A stretch of 20,370 bases of DNA, from contig CAZHGN010000025.1 of the NCBI GenBank assembly GCA_964532155.1, positions 1 through 20,370 on the forward strand. Direction: 5' to 3'. The notes below the pieces were generated by a model. The model was given only the letters and a program-made list of their open reading frames with translations, made no database searches and was not told the DNA's origin. The position numbers and the translations under genes are program-made. Every line of letters begins with the position of its first letter. Positions within the stretch are counted from its first letter, which is position 1. Origin of the DNA: HGM11416 sp964532155 (GTDB taxonomy: Bacteria; Bacillota; Clostridia; Christensenellales; Borkfalkiaceae). Below are positions 8,499 through 15,153 of the stretch, piece after piece.

Positions 8499-10667
8499 AT
8501 GGACGTTTTAAAGAGAATAACCGAAGAGTTTTCACTGACCACCGAGCATGCGACGAATATCGTATCGCTTTTAGACGACGGAAACACTATTCCGTTTATT
8601 GCGCGTTACCGCAAAGAGTTGACCGGGCATATAGACGATCAAGTGCTTCGCGAACTTTCAGACAGGCTTACGTATCTTCGCAATCTCGAGGAGAGAAAGG
8701 GCGAGGTCGAGCGTATCATCACCGAGCAGGGCAAAATGACCGACGAAATAAAGCAGTCGCTCGACGGTGCCGAAACGCTTACCGAGGTCGAAGATATTTA
8801 CCGCCCGTATAAGCAAAAGAAAAAGACGAGGGCTACCGTCGCGGCGGCAAAGGGGCTAACTCCGCTTGCCGACGTCATGCTCGCTCAAGAGATAAAAGAG
8901 GGTAGTGCCGAGGCGCTTGCCGCCGAGTATATCAACGAAGAACTTGGCGTTAAGTCGGCAAAAGAAGCGCTTGCGGGAGCAATGGATATTGTTGCCGAGC
9001 GCGTGTCCGACGACGCCGAACTTCGCAAAAAACTACGCAACGTGTTTATGCGTAACGGCGAAATATCCGCAAAGCTTATAAAAGACGACGAGAGCGCCAA
9101 GGTATACGAAACTTATGCCGACTACGCCGAGCCCGTCTCCGAAATTAAAAACCACAGAATTCTTGCCATCAATCGCGGCGAAAAAGAGGGGTGCTTGCGC
9201 GTTAAAGTCGGCATAGACAAAACGTTCGGCGGCCGCATTTGTATGGCGGCGTTCGTAAAGGACGGCAGCATATTTACGCCTTACGTAGAAGCGGCTTGTG
9301 CCGACGCTTACGAAAGACTGATCGCTCCCTCGATAGAACGCGAGGTGCGCAACACGCTTACCGATGCCGCAAACGAGCAAGCTATAAAGATGTTCGAGGT
9401 CAACTTAAGACCGTTATTAATGCAACCGCCCATACGCGACAAGGTTACCCTCGGTTGGGATCCGGCGTACAGAACGGGTTGCAAACTCGCCGTTGTCGAC
9501 GAAACCGGCAAGGTGCTCGATAAAACGGTGATTTACCCCACTCAACCGCAAAACAAGGTGGAAGAAGGCAAAGCCGTCGTAAGAAAACTCATTGCCAAAC
9601 ACGGCGTTCAGGTAATTTCCATCGGCAACGGCACGGCTTCTAAGGAAAGCGAAATAATCGTTTCCGAACTTGTCAAGGAATACGGCGGCAAAGTGGCGTA
9701 TATGGTCGTCAGCGAGGCGGGCGCTTCGGTGTATTCGGCTTCTAAATTGGGCGCAGAAGAGTTTCCCGACTACGACGTTTCAGAGCGTTCTGCCGTCTCT
9801 ATCGCAAGGCGTTTGCAAGATCCGCTTGCAGAGCTTATAAAAATCGATCCCAAGTCGATAGGCGTGGGGCAGTACCAACACGATATGCCCGAAAGCCGTT
9901 TGGACAGCGTTTTGAAAGGCGTTATGGAAGACTGCGTAAACAAGGTCGGAGCCGATCTTAACACGGCGAGCGTTTCGCTTTTGTCCTACGTTTCCGGTCT
10001 TAACTCTACCGTGGCTAAAAACATCGTCGCTTACCGCGAAAAGAACGGTAAGTTTAAAACGAGAAAAGAACTCCTCAAGGTTCCCAAACTCGGCGAAAAG
10101 GCGTTTACTCAGTGCGCAGGCTTTATGCGTATACCGGGCGCCGTCGATATTCTCGATAATACCGGCGTTCACCCCGAATCGTACGAAGGTACCAAAAAAC
10201 TGCTTGCCCTTTTCGGTTATACCGACGACGACGTAAAGAAAGGTAATCTCGGCGAACTGCGCGATAAGATTAAAAAATACGGCACGAAATCGACGTGCGA
10301 GGCAACCGGACTCGGCGAAGCTACTCTTGCTGATATCGTTACCGAACTCTTAAAGCCCGGCCGCGACGTGCGCGACAGCCTGCCCAAGCCTATGCTCAGA
10401 GCCGATCTTATGGACCTTAACGATCTCGTTCCGGGCATGAAAATTAAGGGTACGGTAAGAAACGTTACCGACTTCGGCGCGTTCATCGATATCGGCGTTC
10501 ATCAAGACGGACTCGTTCACGTCTCCGAAATTTCCGACCGCTTCATTCGCCATCCGAGCGAGGTACTTAAGGTCGGCGACGTCGTCGAAACTACCGTCAT
10601 TTCCGTCGACGTGCGCAAAAAACGCATCGGTTTAAGCCTTAAAAGCAAGCCGATTATAAATAAGTAA
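8499..10667 (+). CDS. tex: Tex family RNA-binding transcription accessory protein
   Basis: Tex is a cytoplasmic nucleic-acid-binding protein that associates with RNA polymerase and influences transcription and RNA fate. The 722 residues follow the family order: an N-terminal helical Tex domain (ITEEFSLTTEHATNIVSLLDDGNTIPFIARYRKE), a YqgF/RNase-H-like domain (VISIGNGTASKESE), the hallmark SVYSASKLGAEEFPDYDVS and SIGVGQYQHDM, a helix-hairpin-helix region (LNTASVSLLSYVSGLN) and a C-terminal S1 RNA-binding domain (GMKIKGTVRNVTDFGAFIDIG). The closest ribosome-site-like sequence, AAGGAA at 8479-8484, is 14 bases from the ATG, a long spacing like that of glgP. The gene is followed by its own hairpins and probably stands alone. 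Confidence 0.96.
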   Translation: MDVLKRITEEFSLTTEHATNIVSLLDDGNTIPFIARYRKELTGHIDDQVLRELSDRLTYLRNLEERKGEVERIITEQGKMTDEIKQSLDGAETLTEVEDIYRPYKQKKKTRATVAAAKGLTPLADVMLAQEIKEGSAEALAAEYINEELGVKSAKEALAGAMDIVAERVSDDAELRKKLRNVFMRNGEISAKLIKDDESAKVYETYADYAEPVSEIKNHRILAINRGEKEGCLRVKVGIDKTFGGRICMAAFVKDGSIFTPYVEAACADAYERLIAPSIEREVRNTLTDAANEQAIKMFEVNLRPLLMQPPIRDKVTLGWDPAYRTGCKLAVVDETGKVLDKTVIYPTQPQNKVEEGKAVVRKLIAKHGVQVISIGNGTASKESEIIVSELVKEYGGKVAYMVVSEAGASVYSASKLGAEEFPDYDVSERSAVSIARRLQDPLAELIKIDPKSIGVGQYQHDMPESRLDSVLKGVMEDCVNKVGADLNTASVSLLSYVSGLNSTVAKNIVAYREKNGKFKTRKELLKVPKLGEKAFTQCAGFMRIPGAVDILDNTGVHPESYEGTKKLLALFGYTDDDVKKGNLGELRDKIKKYGTKSTCEATGLGEATLADIVTELLKPGRDVRDSLPKPMLRADLMDLNDLVPGMKIKGTVRNVTDFGAFIDIGVHQDGLVHVSEISDRFIRHPSEVLKVGDVVETTVISVDVRKKRIGLSLKSKPIINK

Positions 10668-10672
10668 ATATT

Positions 10673-10708
10673 GAAGGAGCAAACTTGCTTGCAAGTGTTT
10701 GCGCCTTC
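10673..10708. other. Hairpin just after tex
   Basis: The outer arms GAAGG and CCTTC (10704-10708) enclose GCAA/TTGC pairs and an inner ACTTG/CAAGT stem with a CTTG loop, with small mismatches and bulges. It starts 6 bases after the tex stop codon. No T-run follows, so it is more likely a 3'-end protective hairpin than a complete terminator. Confidence 0.5.
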
Positions 10709-10771
10709 GCGGTATTGGTTTTATAACAAAAGCACAATTATCATTAAGTGAATTAAATAGTGTTCTATAAC

Positions 10772-10816
10772 AAAAAGCAAGGCGCTTTCATTTCGGTTTG
10801 AAGCGCCCTTGCTTTT
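10772..10816. terminator. Strong intrinsic terminator downstream of tex
   Basis: AAAAAGCAAGGCGCTT pairs with AAGCGCC(c)TTGCTTTTT, giving about 16 base pairs with one bulged C, a 12-13 base loop and a six-T tail. A-runs on the left make it usable in both directions. It is the likely end of the tex transcript. Confidence 0.8.
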
Positions 10817-10818
10817 TT

Positions 10819-10950
10819 GCATGTTTTGTAATTGATGTTTTATAACCACGCAGTAGTGGATTTATTCCGCTGAAAGCGGACTTCATTTTTTGCGTCTCTC
10901 GGCTTCATCCGAGAGGGCTTGACGGCAGTTGCCGCGTGAAGAAAATATGC
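10819..10950. other. Multi-hairpin segment, candidate structured RNA or palindromic mobile repeat
   Basis: Four hairpins follow each other: CCAC/GTGG (10846-10859), TCCGCT/AGCGGA (10866-10880), CTCTCGG/CCGAGAG (10896-10915) and CGGC/GCCG (10923-10934). The ends can also pair: GCATGTTTT at 10819-10827 with AAAATATGC at 10942-10950, 9 base pairs including one G-U. This closes the set into one multibranched fold. Alternatively ATTTTTT (10885-10891) pairs with 10940-10946 around the last two hairpins. No open reading frame fills it. The strand is not determined, and I do not recognise it as a named RNA family. Confidence 0.45.
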
Positions 10951-10971
10951 CTTGGATATTGTAAAAATAAG

Positions 10972-10994
10972 TCTATAAGTCGATTATCGGCACT
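10972..10994. repeat. Dispersed intergenic repeat, copy 1
   Basis: It contains TATAAGTCGATTATCGGCAC, which differs at one base (A for G) from the equivalent 20 bases of the copy at 12782. The nested near-palindrome CGATTATCG is visible. It shares no obvious coding context with the other copies. Confidence 0.65.
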
Positions 10995-11064
10995 TTTACC
11001 TTAATATTACAAAGCAGAGGGAGTAAATTGCCTGTTCTACAATAAAATAGTCGCCGTCGTGGCA

Positions 11065-11153
11065 ATATACCGATTTTATGCAAAAAACAATAAAAAGATA
11101 TACCGATTTTATGCAAAAAACCGAAAATTAATATGCCGATTTTATGCATAAAC
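11065..11153. repeat. Three direct repeats on an exact 33-bp pitch
   Basis: The core ATATACCGATTTTATGCA starts at 11065 and 11098, and a one-base variant (ATATGCCG...) starts at 11131, so the pitch is 33 bp both times. The first two copies are identical over 24 bases. The spacers between repeats are 9 bases and unrelated in sequence. The third copy ends 2-3 bases before the -35 box of the ATPase gene. This looks like a set of operator or iteron-like protein-binding sites, about three helical turns apart. Confidence 0.75.
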
Positions 11154-11155
11154 GT

Positions 11156-11184
11156 TTGACAAAGGGTTAAAAAGCATATAAAAT
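11156..11184 (+). promoter_or_regulatory. Sigma-A-type promoter of the ATPase gene
   Basis: A perfect TTGACA at 11156-11161 and TAAAAT at 11179-11184 are separated by 17 bases. It sits directly after the 33-bp repeats and 18 bases before the start codon, so the leader is very short. Confidence 0.75.
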
Positions 11185-11202
11185 GTTATTGAGGTGGTTG
11201 TT

Positions 11203-12531
11203 ATGCTGAGAAGAAAAATATACGACGATTTATTAAAATGGAAAGCCGAACGTAGAAGCGGTTTAAAAAAATGCTTGATGATAAAAGGGGCTAGACAAGT
11301 AGGAAAATCTTACATTGTCAAAGCATTTGGCGAAAGCGAGTATAAAAAGTTTATTTATATAGACTTTTATAAACAACCAATAATGAAAGAGATTTTTGCG
11401 GGTGAATTGTCGTCGGACGAAGTTTTTAAGAGAATGACGGCTTATATTCCTAATATAGAAATGATTGCGGGGGATACGTTGATATTTCTCGATGAAATTC
11501 AGTATTGCGCCAATGCGAGAACGGCGATTAAGTTTTTGGCTGAAGATATGCGATACGACGTTATTTCTTCGGGTTCTTTGTTGGGCTTGTCGTATAGCGA
11601 CGATGACGATGATTTAGTCGAGGCGCCTACGTCTATCCCGGTGGGCTATGAAAGGCAAATTTTGATGTATTCTTTAGACTTCGAAGAGTTTTTATGGGCT
11701 TGCGGATATGGGGTAGAAGCCATAGGCTATTTAAGAGAGTATTTTGAGTCGGGTAGTCAAATTCCCGAGGTTGTTCATGGTAAATACGAATCTTTGTTTA
11801 GGGAATATATGGTTGTCGGCGGTATGCCCGAAGTCGTTGCGGATTTTGTCGTAAACAAAGATTTTAATAAAGTAGCTGCCATTCAAGCGGATATTTTAGC
11901 AGAATATCAGGACGATATTTCCAAACACGCAAAAGGGAAAGAAAAGCAATACGTAAGAATGTGCTATGACGCCGTGCCGAAACAGTTGGCGAAAGAAATA
12001 AAAAAATTCCAATATTCCACGGTAGAAAAAGGTCAAACGCGAAGAAAATTCGGCGGAAGCATTAAGTGGCTTAAAGATGCTAATATAGTTAACGCCTGCT
12101 ACAACGTTCGCGAACCGTATATTCCGTTGCTTGCAAATGCAACCGAAGATCAATTCAAATTGTATATTAACGACACCGGGCTTCTAAGTTGTATGTATGG
12201 TTTTGAAACAAAGCTTGCTATATTGAATAATACGATCAAAGGCAATGCAAAAGGCGGTATTTACGAGAACGTAATAGCGGAATGCTTGATTAAAAAAGGA
12301 TATTCTTTATACTATTATAAGCCGGACGATACGCATGAGGTGGAGTTCGTTATAGAAAAGAACGCCGAAGTCGTTCCCATAGAGGTAAAGGCGGGCAACT
12401 CGGCGTCGGTTTCGCTTAATTCGTTTATCGATGAATTCGCTCCGACTATCGCGTATAAATTGATAGGCGGCAGAAATGGCACGGTCGGCGTTAAAACAAC
12501 CTTGCCGCATTATATGGTTATGTTTTTATAG
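11203..12531 (+). CDS. AAA ATPase with C-terminal DUF4143 domain
   Basis: This 442-residue protein has an N-terminal P-loop ATPase with Walker A GARQVGKS (residues 29-36) and Walker B TLIFLDEIQ (D97, E98), then the SGSLLG motif near residue 123. The C-terminal part matches the DUF4143 pattern, with GGIYENVIAE, then HEVEFVIE and VPIEVKAG, which resemble a PD-(D/E)XK nuclease core. The first acidic residue is Glu rather than the usual Asp. Cellular role and substrate are not established for this family. The reading frame opens at GTG 11194, but GAGGTGG at 11191-11197 lies 5 bases before ATG 11203, which is therefore the start. The gene looks AT-richer than its neighbours and stands alone behind its own promoter, consistent with horizontal acquisition. 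Confidence 0.88.
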   Translation: MLRRKIYDDLLKWKAERRSGLKKCLMIKGARQVGKSYIVKAFGESEYKKFIYIDFYKQPIMKEIFAGELSSDEVFKRMTAYIPNIEMIAGDTLIFLDEIQYCANARTAIKFLAEDMRYDVISSGSLLGLSYSDDDDDLVEAPTSIPVGYERQILMYSLDFEEFLWACGYGVEAIGYLREYFESGSQIPEVVHGKYESLFREYMVVGGMPEVVADFVVNKDFNKVAAIQADILAEYQDDISKHAKGKEKQYVRMCYDAVPKQLAKEIKKFQYSTVEKGQTRRKFGGSIKWLKDANIVNACYNVREPYIPLLANATEDQFKLYINDTGLLSCMYGFETKLAILNNTIKGNAKGGIYENVIAECLIKKGYSLYYYKPDDTHEVEFVIEKNAEVVPIEVKAGNSASVSLNSFIDEFAPTIAYKLIGGRNGTVGVKTTLPHYMVMFL

Positions 12532-12550
12532 TAACGTACACTAAAAACAC

Positions 12551-12620
12551 GTGCCATTAGGGGCGATGAATATTAACCAACGTTATTAAAAAGCGCGCCG
12601 TTAGGCGTAGTGTGAAAATT
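12551..12620. repeat. Two degenerate direct repeats downstream of the ATPase gene
   Basis: GTGCCATTAGGGGCGATGAA (from 12551) and GCGCCGTTAGGCGTAGTGTG (from 12595) share a GYGCCRTTAGG core, 44 bp apart, and each is followed by an AT-rich stretch. The second contains a small GCGCC/GGCG inverted repeat. Their role is unknown; the similarity is weak enough to be partly chance. Confidence 0.35.
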
Positions 12621-12675
12621 GCAAAATGTTTTCTGCACCGATAGTTTTTCTGTGCCTATAACCTTGTGATTACTT

Positions 12676-12705
12676 TGCCGCTTTGCTCTTTTAAGTGGCG
12701 GTAAA
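12676..12705. other. Hairpin in the ATPase-MATE intergenic region
   Basis: TTGCCGC pairs with GCGGTAA (seven pairs, one G-U) around a loop of about 15 bases. It is not followed by a clean T-run. It might form a 3'-end structure for the ATPase transcript. Confidence 0.35.
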
Positions 12706-12718
12706 GCAATTGTTTAAC

Positions 12719-12757
12719 CGTCATTGCGAGCGTGCGTAAAGCACGCGCGGCAATCCC
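12719..12757. repeat. REP-like palindromic repeat
   Basis: CCGTCATTGCGAG...GCGGCAATCCC forms an outer ATTGC/GCAAT stem and an inner GCGTGC/GCACGC stem with a GTAAA loop. The ends (CGTCATTGCGAG and GGCAATC) match the general form of short palindromic repeats dispersed between genes in many bacteria, as I remember them. It is noncoding and followed by a T-run/A-run. Confidence 0.65.
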
Positions 12758-12780
12758 GAAATTTTTTTTAAAAAACCGCG

Positions 12781-12801
12781 CTATAGGTCGATTATCGGCA
12801 C
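12781..12801. repeat. Dispersed intergenic repeat, copy 2
   Basis: CTATAGGTCGATTATCGGCA, followed by C. It lies 24 bases after the REP-like palindrome and just before the shared terminator. Its bases 12781-12799 match the reverse complement of 17645-17663 exactly and match copy 1 with one difference. Confidence 0.7.
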
Positions 12802-12810
12802 TATTTAATA

Positions 12811-12840
12811 AAAAAGCGAGCCAAAAAGGCTCGTTTTTTT
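12811..12840. terminator. Bidirectional terminator between ATPase (+) and MATE (-) genes
   Basis: The stem CGAGCC/GGCTCG with an AAAAA loop is flanked by an A-run on the left and seven T on the right, so it works in both directions. It overlaps the first bases of the MATE stop codon on the minus strand. Confidence 0.85.
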
Positions 12841-14203
12841 ATGCGGTAAAGATATTGCCGTCGGCACTCTTTTTCTCGAGTTTTTTAATAATTACGACAT
12901 AGCATACGACAAAGAATATTCCGCCTGCAACCCAAGCGCACGGATTGGAAAAGCAGGCGCCGTTAAAGCCGAAGCCTTTTGCTAAAAGTTCGGCGGCAAG
13001 GAAGCGCATTAAAAGTTCGGTAAGTCCGCCGAAAATAGTAAGCGCGCTGTAGCCCAAGGCTTGCAAACATTGTCGGTACGCCATAAGCGCGTAGACGAAA
13101 AAGTAAAAGCAGGACTGAGTTAATATATATCGAAATACCCAAGAATAAATTTTTTCGCTTGCTCCGCTCAATAGGACTTTGGCGAACGGAATGCACAGCG
13201 GAACTATTAAGACGAAAGCCAATGCCGAATAAATAAGCCCCAAAAGCATTGCGGAGCGCATTCCTTTTCGCACTCTGTTTAGGTCGTTTGCGCCGAAGTT
13301 TTGTCCTACGTAAATAGACGTTGCGTTCGCCGCGCCCATTAGCAGTGAATTGAATACGTTGTCTATTTTAGAACCGGTTGATTGCGCCATTGCGTAACCG
13401 TTGTCGGGTAGTGAATTGTAAGCGCTCTGTTGAATCATGCAACCGATTGCCGTTATCGTGAACTGAAACCCCATCGGCACGCCTGTCGCGAGGTGACGCC
13501 AAGCGAAAGCAAAATCGAAGCGGAAGTCTTCTTTTTTAAGTCGTAGTACGGTGTGTTTTTTAAAAATGATAATAAATCCGACGAGCGCCGAAACGCCTTG
13601 GCTGATTACCGTTGCAAGCCCCGCCCACGCAACGCCCCAATCGGTGAAGAACAAAAGGCTGTCGAGTAAAATATTTAAGGTTGCGGCGATTATCAGTATT
13701 ACAAGCGGCGTAGTGCCGTCGCCGAGCGCGCGCAAGACTTGCGAGGCAAGATTGTAAAGCATTATAAAGCCGAATCCTCCGAAGATTGCCGTTATGTACG
13801 AGCAAGCGTAATCGAAATAGGCTTCGTTGGTTTTCATAAGCACGAGCAGCGGCTTTGCCAAAAGCACGGTCACAACGGTCATAGCTACGGAAAGAATAAC
13901 GCTTATTGTTATCGAGGCGGCAAAACTTTTTCGCATTTTTTCTTGGTCTTTTGCGCCTACGTATTGGCTTAAAACTATTCCGAACCCCGCCGCTATGCCC
14001 GAACCGAAGCCGAGTATCAGAAAGGAAAGCGATTCGGTAAGGTTAAGCCCGGTTACGGCGTCCTTTCCGCGCGAAAGGGAAACAATAATCGAGTCGCCCA
14101 GCGAGTATAGGTTTTGCAACATTAATCCGAAGGCGAGCGGAACCGAAAAGCGCAAAAGCTTAGAAAACGGCGAGCCCGTCGTCATGTCTATATTTTTTTT
14201 CAT
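12839..14203 (-). CDS. MATE family multidrug/Na+-type efflux transporter
   Basis: This 454-residue integral membrane protein has about 12 hydrophobic helices in two similar halves, as in the MATE family, which exports drugs or metabolites in exchange for Na+ or H+. Characteristic stretches are SVPLAFGLMLQNLYSLGDSIIVS near the N-terminus, GFGSGIAAGFGIVLSQYVGAKD at helix 2-3, and their counterpart VPMGFQFTITAIGCMIQQSAYNSLP with IYVGQNFGANDLNRVRKGMR in the second half. The substrate cannot be deduced. The start codon follows a weak GGTGA site. It is convergent with the ATPase gene, sharing a terminator, and divergent from the 14433 gene. Its leader contains two hairpins (14218-14268). Confidence 0.92.
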   Translation of the reverse strand: MKKNIDMTTGSPFSKLLRFSVPLAFGLMLQNLYSLGDSIIVSLSRGKDAVTGLNLTESLSFLILGFGSGIAAGFGIVLSQYVGAKDQEKMRKSFAASITISVILSVAMTVVTVLLAKPLLVLMKTNEAYFDYACSYITAIFGGFGFIMLYNLASQVLRALGDGTTPLVILIIAATLNILLDSLLFFTDWGVAWAGLATVISQGVSALVGFIIIFKKHTVLRLKKEDFRFDFAFAWRHLATGVPMGFQFTITAIGCMIQQSAYNSLPDNGYAMAQSTGSKIDNVFNSLLMGAANATSIYVGQNFGANDLNRVRKGMRSAMLLGLIYSALAFVLIVPLCIPFAKVLLSGASEKIYSWVFRYILTQSCFYFFVYALMAYRQCLQALGYSALTIFGGLTELLMRFLAAELLAKGFGFNGACFSNPCAWVAGGIFFVVCYVVIIKKLEKKSADGNIFTA

Positions 14204-14217
14204 TTGTCACCGACTTT

Positions 14218-14268
14218 TTGCGGCGGTGCCGCTTTGTTTTAAGAGCGAGGGCGGTTGCCCTCGTTTTT
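14218..14268 (+). terminator. Two adjacent plus-strand terminator-like hairpins in the MATE leader region
   Basis: GCGGC-GGT-GCCGC (14218-14230 region) is followed by TTTGTTTT, and CGAGGGC-GGTT-GCCCTCG (14246-14263) is followed by five T. Read on the plus strand both look like intrinsic terminators. Read on the minus strand they lack T-tails and would be 5'-leader hairpins of the MATE mRNA. There is no plus-strand gene immediately upstream to terminate. Confidence 0.55.
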
Positions 14269-14279
14269 GCAACTCTAAT

Positions 14280-14308
14280 ATTATAATTGCGGATAGCGCG
14301 TTAAGCAA
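14280..14308 (-). promoter_or_regulatory. Candidate promoter of the MATE gene
   Basis: On the minus strand, TTGCTT (14308-14303) and a perfect TATAAT (14285-14280) are separated by 17 bases. The -35 box lies in the left arm of the inverted repeat at 14301-14356. Confidence 0.5.
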
Positions 14309-14356
14309 ACGAATTTAACGCCCATAGGTAAATTGTTTTGAAATTGTTTTGCTTAA
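14301..14356. repeat. Imperfect inverted repeat between divergent genes
   Basis: TTAAGCAAACGAATTT (14301-14316) and AAATTGTTTTGCTTAA (14341-14356) are inverted copies matching at 14 of 16 positions, with a 24-base spacer. Each arm contains an outward-facing TTGCTT. It could be an operator for both divergent genes, or simply two mirrored promoters. Confidence 0.55.
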
Positions 14357-14377
14357 AGTTTTCTTTTAGAGTTTAAA
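14349..14377 (+). promoter_or_regulatory. Candidate promoter of the 14433 gene
   Basis: TTGCTT (14349-14354) and TTTAAA (14372-14377) with a 17-base spacer, mirroring the minus-strand promoter. The -10 box matches the consensus at only four of six bases. Confidence 0.35.
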
Positions 14378-14432
14378 AGAGCGAAAAGAGGGCAATAACC
14401 TATTCAAAAAGCGATAGGGGGCGACGTGAGCG

Positions 14433-14960
14433 ATGCACGGTATGAGCGGTTGCGGAAAACGTTATTCGGCAGTTTGCGGATTGACGGCGGTTGCTTGCGC
14501 TCTTCTTGCTTGCTTTTGCGTATTTTCGGTAAGCGTTTTTCCGAGCATGCCGAGCGGTAATGTTTATTACGCTTTTTGGTCGTCGTCGAGTAACGCCGTG
14601 ATTTTAAGCGAGCAAGAAATTTCGTCCGTTGTGCCGCTCGCGGGTTTTAAAGGAAAGAGCGTATTCATCGGCGGCGAAAGGGAAACGGCTCTAAGCGAAA
14701 TTAAAAAAACGCTTGACGGTTGCGGCGCGAAAGAGGTGTTTTCCGAGCAAATCACGGTAGGCGAACAGCATATTTCGTGCTTTTATTATTATTCGGAAGA
14801 TATTCCGTTCTATCAAATAATAGATCGGGACGGTCAAAGCGAAAGGCAAGGCTTGTTTTTCGATTATTTTTGCAAGCGCTCGGTCAAGGTAAATATTCAC
14901 GTCGCGCTGTCCGATCGCGGCGTAACGATAGGTTGTCCGTTTATTTACGGAAGTTATTAG
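14433..14960 (+). CDS. Small membrane-anchored protein, possibly YwmB-like
   Basis: This 175-residue protein has one N-terminal hydrophobic helix (about residues 10-33, YSAVCGLTAVACALLACFCVF), so most of it should lie outside the membrane. I do not recognise it firmly. The C-terminal pattern KVNIHVALSDRGVTIGCPFIYGSY resembles the end of YwmB proteins of spore formers (VN-N-A...G-P-I), as does the spacing of a tyrosine-rich middle part. The next gene encodes a SpoIIQ-like M23 protein, and in many Firmicutes ywmB lies near spoIID and spoIIQ; this supports the guess but does not prove it. ATG 14433 follows a GGGGG stretch by about 11 bases; ATG 14442 is an alternative start. Confidence 0.6.
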   Translation: MHGMSGCGKRYSAVCGLTAVACALLACFCVFSVSVFPSMPSGNVYYAFWSSSSNAVILSEQEISSVVPLAGFKGKSVFIGGERETALSEIKKTLDGCGAKEVFSEQITVGEQHISCFYYYSEDIPFYQIIDRDGQSERQGLFFDYFCKRSVKVNIHVALSDRGVTIGCPFIYGSY

Positions 14961-15153
14961 TCGGCGCGTACTTGCATGCATAACGATGATAGGGCAAGGT
15001 AAAAAGCGATGCGAGATGGGGATGAGCCGGGTGCAAAGCGGGTGAATAAACTATTTGCAAAATATTTTTAATAATCGATGCAAAAAGTGCGCCGCCTCAT
15101 GTATAAAAGCAAAAAAATCGGTCGATAACTTACATAACTTAAGGAGGTTTCAT

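Noticed and set aside
10722..10779. Direct repeat TATAACAAAAGCA / TATAACAAAAAGCA
   Set aside because: Two short AT-rich copies 44 bp apart could easily arise by chance, and the second runs into the terminator stem.
11065..11153. CRISPR array
   Set aside because: There are only three repeat units, the spacers are 9 bases long, the third unit is altered, and no cas gene is nearby.
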